NCBI GenBank assembly: GCA_022736595.1
Contig: DZDC01000035.1
Span: 1 to 21,575 of the forward strand
Direction of reading: 5' to 3'
Length of the DNA stretch: 21,575 nt
DNA from: Draconibacterium orientale
GTDB lineage: Bacteria > Bacteroidota > Bacteroidia > Bacteroidales > UBA1556
The notes beneath the pieces are model-generated. The model worked only from the letters and a program-made list of their open reading frames with translations, was not told the origin of the DNA and ran no database searches. Each line of letters begins with the position of its first letter. The stretch's first letter is position 1. The translations under genes and the position numbers were made by a program. Positions 1 to 5,925 of the stretch are shown piece after piece.

Positions 1-196
1 TAATTTGTAAGCAATAAGGTTGCATTTGAAAGTTGAATCTGCCATTGACCCCAATGTCCATTTATAAAAAAAAACTAATAATTATCATATTTTAGTATAA
101 TAAGTAGTGAGGTAATTAAAAACTTATATCAAACAAAGTATAGCTAACCATACTTAGATTAGGAATAATTTTGGGGATTCAATTTATTCAAAAGCA
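1..196. other. Gene-free leader upstream of the octaheme cytochrome gene
   Basis: No credible coding region is seen; stop codons interrupt all three forward frames within the first 15 bases. The stretch is very AT-rich. At 166-173 there is TAATTTTG, a full match to the Bacteroidota -7 element TAnnTTTG, about 24 bases before the start codon, but no well-placed upstream TTG accompanies it. At 75-88 there is an AT-rich partial palindrome (core TAATAATTATCAT) that resembles the centre of the larger palindrome at 3107-3132. Both assignments are inference from short motifs in AT-rich DNA. Confidence 0.4.
166..173 (+). promoter_or_regulatory. Candidate -7 promoter element for the octaheme cytochrome gene
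   Basis: TAATTTTG matches the Bacteroidota sigma-factor -7 consensus TAnnTTTG. Transcription would start about 7 bases downstream, leaving a very short leader before the ATG at 197. No matching -33 TTG lies at the expected distance, and such motifs occur by chance in AT-rich DNA, so confidence is low. Confidence 0.25.
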
Positions 197-1801
197 ATGA
201 AAAAAATTATACAAGTAATTTTAGTTTTATTACTACCTCAAATTATTGTATTTGTGGTAGTTACTAATTCGTTTAATAAAAAACAGATTGTTCCAGACAA
301 GCCCATTGTGGTCAATTACATCACCAAAGAGCATCAAACTACGATTAAGACCGTTGACCATAGTAAGTTTGAGATTTTAAAACAAGAATTTAAACGTCCA
401 CAGGATATGACGTTGGCATGTTTAAGTTGCCACACCGAACGCCACAAAGAAGTGATGGTCAATAACCATTGGACATGGGATCGAAAAGAAAAACTTCATA
501 AGCGTGACGCGGTTTCAGTGGGTAAAAAGAGTGTTCTCAACAATTTTTGTGTTGGCGTTGGTTCCAATGAAAAGATGTGTACAAAATGCCATGCAGGATA
601 TGGATATAGCGACAAATCTTTTGATTTTACCAAAGCTGAAAACATCGATTGTATCGTATGCCATGATCAGTCAGGTTTATATGAAAAAGCACTGGCAGGC
701 ATGCCAAAGAAGGGCATAGATTTAAACAAAATAGCCCAAAGCGTTGGCAACCCCAAAAAAGAGAATTGCGGTTCATGTCACTATCTTGGTGGGGGCGGCA
801 ATAATGTAAAACATGGCGATTTGGATATAGAGATGAACAATTGCAGTCGCGAAATAGACGTCCACATGGCTAAAGAAGGTGAGGATATGAATTGTACAGC
901 TTGCCATACGACGCAGAACCATAAAATTACTGGCAAATTATATGCATTATCATCCGAAGACAAAAACCGAGTTACCTGCGAACAATGCCATACCGACCGT
1001 CCGCATAATGATAAAATTATTGATAATCACAGCTATAGAGTAGCTTGCCAAACCTGTCATATTCCAGTGTATGCCAAGGGTAAACCTACCAAAATGTACT
1101 GGGATTGGAGTACCGCTGGTCGTCTTGATGCAGATAGCATGCCCATCACTGAGAAAGACGCCGATGGCAATGTGAGTTATAACAGTATGAAAGGAAACTT
1201 TGTTTGGGAGGACAGTGTTGTGCCCGAATATTTTTGGTTCAATGGCTTAGCCGACCACTTTTTGTTAACCGATATTATCAAGGAGTTCCCTGTGCAATTG
1301 AATAGCCTTGCCGGTTCTTATAAAGATAAAGGTATTAATTCTGAATCCAAGTCTGTTTCTAAAATATGGCCAGTAAAAGTGCATCGTGGGAAACAACCTT
1401 ACGATATGGTTCACAAAACCTTGTTGCAACCTATACTTTATTCAGACAAGAAAGGTGATAGCGCTTTTTGGATGGATTTCAATTGGAGCAATTCGATTAC
1501 GGCTGGCATGAAATACATGAACTTACCCTATAGCGGAAAATATGACTTCGTCGAAACAGAAATGTACTGGCCACTAAATCACCAAGTTTCGGCAGCAGAT
1601 AAAGCCTTGCGATGCATTGATTGCCATACCTCTAAGCCTGAAGGTCGCTTAAGCAAACTCAACGACTTTTATCTGCCAGGAAGAAATCGCTTTGCAATTA
1701 TTGATAATTTCGGTCTTGGACTGCTGGTAGTGACAATCCTTGGAGTTATAATTCATGGGGTTCTGCGGAATGTTTCTAAGAAAAAAATAAATCACAATTA
1801 A
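197..1801 (+). CDS. Octaheme c-type cytochrome, tetrathionate reductase (OTR) family, membrane-anchored
   Basis: The 534-residue protein has eight CxxCH haem-attachment motifs, at residues 75, 128, 152, 191, 233, 261, 284 and 473 (first Cys of each). An N-terminal hydrophobic segment (about 4-23) acts as export signal or anchor, and a second membrane segment (about 503-523) ends the protein, so the haem domain should sit in the periplasm tethered at both ends. The motif spacing, the HWTWDR segment after haem 1, and the GGGG and KHGDLD segments after haem 4 fit the OTR family known from Shewanella; no CxxCK motif is present, which argues against octaheme nitrite reductase. Shewanella OTR reduces tetrathionate, nitrite and hydroxylamine in vitro, but its physiological substrate is not settled. 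Cys118, in the NNFCVG segment, is a candidate for the non-haem active-site cysteine of the family. The cytochrome b-like gene 26 bases downstream is the likely electron donor from quinol. Hydroxylamine oxidoreductase-like proteins are the main alternative. Confidence 0.85.
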   Translation: MKKIIQVILVLLLPQIIVFVVVTNSFNKKQIVPDKPIVVNYITKEHQTTIKTVDHSKFEILKQEFKRPQDMTLACLSCHTERHKEVMVNNHWTWDRKEKLHKRDAVSVGKKSVLNNFCVGVGSNEKMCTKCHAGYGYSDKSFDFTKAENIDCIVCHDQSGLYEKALAGMPKKGIDLNKIAQSVGNPKKENCGSCHYLGGGGNNVKHGDLDIEMNNCSREIDVHMAKEGEDMNCTACHTTQNHKITGKLYALSSEDKNRVTCEQCHTDRPHNDKIIDNHSYRVACQTCHIPVYAKGKPTKMYWDWSTAGRLDADSMPITEKDADGNVSYNSMKGNFVWEDSVVPEYFWFNGLADHFLLTDIIKEFPVQLNSLAGSYKDKGINSESKSVSKIWPVKVHRGKQPYDMVHKTLLQPILYSDKKGDSAFWMDFNWSNSITAGMKYMNLPYSGKYDFVETEMYWPLNHQVSAADKALRCIDCHTSKPEGRLSKLNDFYLPGRNRFAIIDNFGLGLLVVTILGVIIHGVLRNVSKKKINHN

Positions 1802-1827
1802 TTTAACTATTTTAAAATCAGTTTATA

Positions 1828-2949
1828 ATGAAAGTATATATCTATAAAATATTTGAGAGGTTTTGGCATTGGACACAAGCTTCCTTAATCTTACTGTTGG
1901 TCATTACCGGATTTGAAATTCACAGCTTCTATACCCTTTTTGGTTACAGACAAGCCGTTATTTACCACGATAGAGCTGCGTACGGTTTAATGATTCTTAT
2001 TGTTTTTGCTATTTTTTGGCATTTTACTACCGGCGAATGGAGGCAGTATATTCCTACCTTGAAATTTGTAAGAGAACAAATCGATTACTATATTTTAGGT
2101 ATCTTTAAAGGATCCGAACACCCCACTAATAAATTAGTTTACAATAAATTCAATCCGCTTCAGCGATTAATATACCTAGGGTTGAAAATTATGGTAATTC
2201 CGATTATGGTTATGTCAGGTTTTGCCTATATGTTTTTTAATTACCCTAATCAAACCATTGAACTATCCGGTTTGGGACCTGTGGCTGCTGTGCATACCAT
2301 GGGAGCTTTCTTTCTTGTGGTATTTGTGATTGCCCATATCTATTTAACAACCACGGGTCATAAACCATTAACCAGTATCAAAGCCATGATTACAGGATGG
2401 GAAGATATGGATGAAAAAGAAGCTAGAGCAATGGTTATCAGTGAAATGAAACATGGACTTCAAAAAACAAAAGCCTATTTACTAACCGACAAAGATCAAA
2501 GTAAATTCTTAGATGAAGCTTTAGCAGAAACTGAAGAAATTCTTGGCGTTAAGAAAGAAAATAAATTTCATGATGTAATTGCCAACAGTGGAGCTGGATA
2601 TTTTAAAATTGATGTTCATGGTAACTACGTTGAGGTAAATAAAGCTTGGTCAAATCTATATAAATTCAAGCAAATAGAAGATGCTATTGGAAAACACTAT
2701 AGCTTAACTCGCTCAAAAGAAGCTTTCATAGAGTTAGAAAGAACTTTTAATGCAGTCCTCAAGGGTGAAACCATTGAACATGGTCTGGTCATGCGTAAAT
2801 GTCAAGATGGATCGGTGGGATACCACACCATTACGATGACTCCATGGTTTATGGAAGATCAAATTGTTGGCGTTGAGGGTTTTATTCTAGATATTGACCC
2901 TGAATTTGCTGCCAAGATGGAATGGAATGCAAAAGATCAAAAGAAATAG
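1828..2949 (+). CDS. Cytochrome b561-like membrane protein with C-terminal PAS domain
   Basis: The 373-residue protein has an N-terminal four-helix cytochrome b/b6-type domain (helices about 16-33, 50-66, 115-137 and 152-174). Histidines placed to ligate haem b include H14, H47, H65, H156 and H170. Residues 190-245 form a charged linker, and about 245-355 reads as a PAS fold (DVIANSGAGYFKIDVHGNYV, later GVEGFILDID). By family analogy the haem domain would pass quinol electrons to the periplasmic octaheme cytochrome encoded just upstream, probably in the same transcript. The PAS domain should face the cytoplasm and could sense redox state, a ligand or another haem. No kinase, cyclase or other output domain follows, so sensing would act on the cytochrome itself or on a separate partner. 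The membrane domain is assigned with good confidence and the PAS domain with moderate confidence; its role is unknown. Confidence 0.8.
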   Translation: MKVYIYKIFERFWHWTQASLILLLVITGFEIHSFYTLFGYRQAVIYHDRAAYGLMILIVFAIFWHFTTGEWRQYIPTLKFVREQIDYYILGIFKGSEHPTNKLVYNKFNPLQRLIYLGLKIMVIPIMVMSGFAYMFFNYPNQTIELSGLGPVAAVHTMGAFFLVVFVIAHIYLTTTGHKPLTSIKAMITGWEDMDEKEARAMVISEMKHGLQKTKAYLLTDKDQSKFLDEALAETEEILGVKKENKFHDVIANSGAGYFKIDVHGNYVEVNKAWSNLYKFKQIEDAIGKHYSLTRSKEAFIELERTFNAVLKGETIEHGLVMRKCQDGSVGYHTITMTPWFMEDQIVGVEGFILDIDPEFAAKMEWNAKDQKK

Positions 2950-2997
2950 GTTATTAAAAATTTGAAATAGAATCTGTAAAAATAGCCAATTCATACG

Positions 2998-3040
2998 ACA
3001 CCTAAATCCCTAGTAAAACTAAGATTGAGGTGTGTTTTTT
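2998..3040 (+). terminator. Rho-independent terminator after the cytochrome c/b pair
   Basis: Arms at 2998-3008 (ACACCTAAATC) and 3023-3033 (GATTGAGGTGT) pair over 11 positions with one mismatch. A smaller inner stem (TAGT at 3011-3014, ACTA at 3018-3021) caps the hairpin, and six T residues follow at 3035-3040. It lies 49 bases after the cytochrome b stop codon and separates this pair from the operon downstream. Confidence 0.75.
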
Positions 3041-3106
3041 GAATAGTTAAAGCATTTTAATGTAACCAAATAAAATGTTATTTTTGAATGTTAGAGTTGG
3101 TTAATT

Positions 3107-3132
3107 ATAAAAATGATAATTGTCATTTTTAT
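3107..3132. promoter_or_regulatory. 26-bp near-perfect palindrome, candidate operator
   Basis: Arms ATAAAAATGA (3107-3116) and TCATTTTTAT (3123-3132) are perfect reverse complements, and the six-base centre TAATTG adds two more pairs and one mismatch. The layout TGA-N6-TCA resembles half-site spacing in Crp/Fnr-family operators (TGTGA-N6-TCACA) and partly resembles AT-rich Fur boxes. No poly-T tail follows, so it is not an obvious terminator. It lies about 335 bases upstream of the MrpE-like gene; a similar core sits at 75-88. The binding protein is unknown. Confidence 0.45.
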
Positions 3133-3316
3133 CAGCGTAATAAACTCATACACGCTAATTTATACCAATTCTATATAGAGTGACATAATTTATTTAAAAT
3201 CAATATACTAGGTAGAAAAATAGCTTTGAATATAATAGTATAAATAATTGAATAACAATATTATATATACTACAGCCATTTAGATTGAAAAAATCTCTAG
3301 GAATGATTAAAGAATT

Positions 3317-3324
3317 TACATTTG
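3317..3324 (+). promoter_or_regulatory. Candidate -7 promoter element for the Mbx-like operon
   Basis: TACATTTG is a full match to TAnnTTTG, 143 bases before the first start codon of the operon. The nearest upstream TTG (3285-3287) is about 29 bases away, further than the usual spacing. It is bracketed by the inverted repeat 3297-3304/3349-3356. This is a motif match only. Confidence 0.2.
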
Positions 3325-3466
3325 CAGATAATATATACAGGTTCAAAAATTCCTAGTAATTAAGGTGTTACAAATATTTAGACAAATCATTTAAAAGCAA
3401 GTTTTAAAGAATCAAGTAAGACAACCAACTTTTATAATTTAAATCGTTATTAATTAACTCATTAAC

Positions 3467-3961
3467 ATGAAGTTCAAAAATTACCTAATTATGTTTATCA
3501 CGCTGATGGTAGTCTGGCTACTACTCAACAACAGCGTGGCAAAAGAAATTGTACTCGTAGGATTAGGACTTAGTCTTGTTCTGCCATTTCTTTTTTGTGG
3601 TAAATGTGATCTTTTCAATCACTTTAAGGTTACACCCAAGGCCCTTATTTACACAATTCTATACTTTTTTGTGTTTATCAGAGAATTAGTGAAAGCCAAC
3701 TGGGACGTTGTAAAAAGGGTTATTTCCCCAAAACTCCCCATTAATCCTGGTATTGTGGAAGTAAAAACGGTTTTAAAATCGAAAATTGGGCGCATTATAC
3801 TAGCCAATTCCATCACCCTAACTCCGGGTACTTTAACCCTTGAAATGGTAGATGACACCTTATTTATCCACTGGATTGATGTTCAATCAACGGATATTGA
3901 GGGAGCTAGCAACGCAATAGTTAGAACATTTGAAAAATATTTGGAGGAAATGTATGGTTAA
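3467..3961 (+). CDS. mrpE: Mrp/Mbx antiporter-module subunit E (MnhE/MbhA-like)
   Basis: This 164-residue protein opens the operon. The hydrophobic N-terminus (three predicted helices within 1-80), followed by a soluble C-terminal half containing the ILANSITLTPGTLTLEM segment and a late WIDVQ motif, is the signature of the MnhE family. In Mrp antiporters and in Mbh/Mbx complexes this subunit belongs to the ion-translocating membrane module, where it is structural rather than redox-active. Its length is normal for the family. The gene overlaps the next by 8 bases when the latter starts at 3954, which implies translational coupling. The operon begins with E-F-G rather than A-B-C-D, which is the Mbh/Mbx arrangement and not that of a free-standing Mrp antiporter. 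Confidence 0.9.
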   Translation: MKFKNYLIMFITLMVVWLLLNNSVAKEIVLVGLGLSLVLPFLFCGKCDLFNHFKVTPKALIYTILYFFVFIRELVKANWDVVKRVISPKLPINPGIVEVKTVLKSKIGRIILANSITLTPGTLTLEMVDDTLFIHWIDVQSTDIEGASNAIVRTFEKYLEEMYG

Positions 3962-4217
3962 TAATATTTATTTACAGATTGCCACAGTAATTACCTTGAT
4001 CGCTTTTATCATTGGTATGTATCGCTTTGTAAAAGGACCTCATAAAGCAGATCGAATGGTGGCCTTTGATATGGTCTCCGTTGCAGGAATCGCACTTATA
4101 GGTTTCATAGCAGCTTTCACCAATAAGTTAATTTATCTCGATGTAGCCTTAGTATATGGAATATTAGGTTTTCTTGGGGTTGTGATTATCGGTAGATACA
4201 TCGAAAGAGGTTTTTAA
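3954..4217 (+). CDS. mrpF: Mrp/Mbx antiporter-module subunit F (MnhF/MbhB-like)
   Basis: The 87-residue, three-helix membrane protein contains the RFVKGPHKADRMVAFDMVS segment diagnostic of MrpF and ends with GFLGVVIIGRYIERG. I chose ATG 3954 over the in-frame ATG at 3930 because GGAGG at 3943-3947 is a strong Shine-Dalgarno sequence 6-7 bases before it, the resulting length is typical, and the 8-base overlap with the MrpE-like gene is normal for this operon type. The residues added by the earlier start are charged and unlike the family N-terminus. The protein is part of the membrane ion-translocation module. Confidence 0.9.
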   Translation: MVNNIYLQIATVITLIAFIIGMYRFVKGPHKADRMVAFDMVSVAGIALIGFIAAFTNKLIYLDVALVYGILGFLGVVIIGRYIERGF

Positions 4218-4235
4218 TATTAAAATTATAAAAAC

Positions 4236-4625
4236 ATGAATCAAGAAATTATGGAAATTGTAGGAGGAATCATCGCTATTATTGGTTCCATCTTTATATT
4301 ACTAGGTGCCATTGGCATAGTGCGGATGCCTGATACTTTTAACAGAATCCAGACCGGTACAAAGGCCAGCACACTAGGTACTATTTTATCGCTGGCAGGC
4401 TTGTTTTTCTTTTTTCCAGGTTGGGGAGGTAAACTCTTTATCCTCGTGCTTTTTGTACTCATTACCAATCCTGTTTCATCGCATGTATTGGCTAGAGCAG
4501 CTTACCATATTGGAGTACCATTGACCAAAAAAACAGTAGTGGATCAACTTAAGGAAAGGGAAATCATCTCAAATCCTAGTAGTGCCAATTTGAAAAAAGT
4601 AAAAACTAACGAAATAGGAGACTAA
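4236..4625 (+). CDS. mrpG: Mrp/Mbx antiporter-module subunit G (MnhG/MbhC-like)
   Basis: The 129-residue protein has three hydrophobic helices (about 6-27, 45-60 and 65-85) and the family motif GIVRMPDTFNRIQTGTKAST at about 27-46, where MnhG proteins have RxPDxxxRxHAxTKA. The NPVSSHVLARAAY segment is also typical. The C-terminal 35 residues are hydrophilic and probably cytoplasmic. The gene is 18 bases after the MrpF-like gene and 3 bases before the MbhD-like gene, so it is surely co-transcribed. Confidence 0.9.
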   Translation: MNQEIMEIVGGIIAIIGSIFILLGAIGIVRMPDTFNRIQTGTKASTLGTILSLAGLFFFFPGWGGKLFILVLFVLITNPVSSHVLARAAYHIGVPLTKKTVVDQLKEREIISNPSSANLKKVKTNEIGD

Positions 4626-4628
4626 AAT

Positions 4629-4871
4629 ATGTTTATAATTATTGCCATTATTTTAGGAGTTATTAGTTTAGTGGGAGGCTACATTGCACTTACCAATCCC
4701 AAACTCTCAGTGGGTATTATTGCTACCGGCATCGTAAGCTTAGTAGCATCAATTCTCTTCTTACTACTCGCAGCTCCCGATGTAGCCATGACCGAAGCGG
4801 CTATTGGTAGCGGATTAACCACGGTCATCTTTTTTTATGTGTTAAACAAAATAAGACAAGGAAATGCTTAA
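4629..4871 (+). CDS. MbhD-like subunit (DUF4040; equivalent to part of the MrpA C-terminus)
   Basis: The 80-residue protein consists of three hydrophobic helices with the signature LAAPDVAMTEAAIGSGLTT at about 47-65. In free-standing Mrp antiporters this segment is part of the long MrpA C-terminal extension; in Mbh and Mbx complexes it is a separate small subunit, as here. The acidic residues D and E in the PDVAMTE motif are thought to belong to the ion path of this superfamily. Its presence as a separate gene after E-F-G supports the Mbh/Mbx assignment. Its 3' end overlaps the next gene by 8 bases. Confidence 0.9.
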   Translation: MFIIIAIILGVISLVGGYIALTNPKLSVGIIATGIVSLVASILFLLLAAPDVAMTEAAIGSGLTTVIFFYVLNKIRQGNA

Positions 4872-5568
4872 GAAAATATTAATTCTGTTTTTACTGGCCG
4901 GTGTAGGACTGATTTTTTTCGATTTATTTCAATCCTATCAAAGTGCATCTGAACTTACCACCACCGCAAAGTATTACGCCGATAACGGCGCAAAAGAAGT
5001 AGGCGCAGCAAACTTAGTTTCTGCCATAGTAGTTACCTATAGAGGGCTCGACACCTTGGGTGAAGTAAGTATTCTATTCGTTACTGCTGCCATCATCAGT
5101 TTCGTATTGAAACATAAGCCCGAAGAGGAAGATAAAAATAGAGTAATAAAACCTGCCAGTGAAATATTAAATACTGCTACCGTCTTTCTTACTCCTGTAA
5201 TGATAATGGTAGGTATTTACATTTTTATCAATGGTCACTTAACCCCTGGCGGTGGTTTTCAAGGCGGAGCGGTGATTGCCTCGGCGGTTCTACTCATTTT
5301 CCTTGCAAACCCAAAATTTCACCTAAACCACTCAATAATTGCCTTTGTTGAGTCAATCTCAGGGGTAGCCTTTGTAGTAGTTGGTGCGCTTGGACTCATT
5401 ATGGCCGGAGGTTTCTTAGATAATCGCATCCTTGGTTTAGGCGAATTTGGAACCCTCTTTAGTGCAGGAGCTCTTCCAATTATATACATCTTTATTGGTC
5501 TTAAAGTGGGTGCCGAACTCTCAAATATCGTTGGTATTCTTGCGCAAGAACAAAATATTAAAAACTAG
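4864..5568 (+). CDS. Fused MbhE-MbhF-like subunit (MrpA C-terminal end plus MrpB)
   Basis: This 234-residue membrane protein joins two pieces that are separate in Mbh hydrogenases. Residues 1-85 contain the MbhE-type segment NLVSAIVVTYRGLDTLGE (50-67), which corresponds to the last part of MrpA. Residues about 95-234 are MrpB/MnhB-like, with the hallmark GHLTPGGGFQGGAV (124-137) and a late IGLKVGAELSNI segment. The same E-F fusion is, as I recall, a feature of Mbx/Mbs rather than Mbh complexes. It is part of the Na+/H+-translocating membrane arm. The start overlaps the MbhD-like gene by 8 bases, and the stop is 3 bases before the MrpC-like gene. Confidence 0.88.
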   Translation: MLKKILILFLLAGVGLIFFDLFQSYQSASELTTTAKYYADNGAKEVGAANLVSAIVVTYRGLDTLGEVSILFVTAAIISFVLKHKPEEEDKNRVIKPASEILNTATVFLTPVMIMVGIYIFINGHLTPGGGFQGGAVIASAVLLIFLANPKFHLNHSIIAFVESISGVAFVVVGALGLIMAGGFLDNRILGLGEFGTLFSAGALPIIYIFIGLKVGAELSNIVGILAQEQNIKN

Positions 5569-5571
5569 ACT

Positions 5572-5925
5572 ATGGAATATATTATTTTAATTACTGGCTT
5601 AGCCTTGATACTCATGGGCCTATATGGAATCATGTATATCAAAAACATATTTAGAATTGTAATCGCTTTTGCCCTTTTCGACACTGGAATTAACATTGTT
5701 ATGGTAACGATAGGCTATTTACGGAACGGTATGGCACCAATTTTAGACAAAATGCCCACCGAAGGAACAACCCCAGCAATAGTGGATCCTGTTCCACAAG
5801 CCCTTGTTCTTACCTCCATTGTTATCGGGTTGGGGGTTAGTGCCTTGATGCTCACTTATGTGCTCAAGCTTTACGAAGATAAAAAATCATTGGATATCAA
5901 CAGCTTTAAAGATTTAAAATGGTAG
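5572..5925 (+). CDS. mrpC: Mrp/Mbx subunit C (MnhC/MbhG, NuoK-like)
   Basis: The 117-residue protein has three membrane helices and the classical MrpC/NuoK-family segment VDPVPQALVLTSIVIG (71-86). NuoK homologues carry membrane glutamates or equivalents in the ion path; here D37 (in ALFDTGIN) and the DPxPQALVLT motif are the visible polar features. The gene overlaps the following giant antiporter gene by 7 bases. It is assigned by motif and by its fixed position between the MrpB-like and MrpD-like genes. Confidence 0.9.
   Translation: MEYIILITGLALILMGLYGIMYIKNIFRIVIAFALFDTGINIVMVTIGYLRNGMAPILDKMPTEGTTPAIVDPVPQALVLTSIVIGLGVSALMLTYVLKLYEDKKSLDINSFKDLKW

Larger units (their letters stand above)
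2950..3466. other. 517-bp gene-free regulatory interval
   Basis: No coding region is recognised on either strand. The interval is strongly AT-rich and holds, in order, the hairpin terminator (2998-3040), a 26-bp near-perfect palindrome (3107-3132), and an 8-bp perfect inverted repeat (CTAGGAAT at 3297-3304, ATTCCTAG at 3349-3356) that encloses TACATTTG (3317-3324), a match to the Bacteroidota -7 consensus. The promoter for the downstream operon should lie here. A small RNA or an unrecognised leader element cannot be excluded. Confidence 0.55.

Noticed and set aside
197..1801. Octaheme nitrite reductase (ONR)
   Set aside because: All eight motifs are CxxCH; the CxxCK catalytic haem motif of ONR is absent, and the sequence context fits OTR.
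3107..3132. Palindrome interpreted as a terminator
   Set aside because: There is no T tract after the second arm beyond the arm itself, the stem is almost all A-T, and a real terminator already lies at 2998-3040.
3930..3953. Earlier in-frame start for the MrpF-like protein
   Set aside because: The Shine-Dalgarno GGAGG lies between this ATG and the one at 3954, and the extra residues are charged and atypical.
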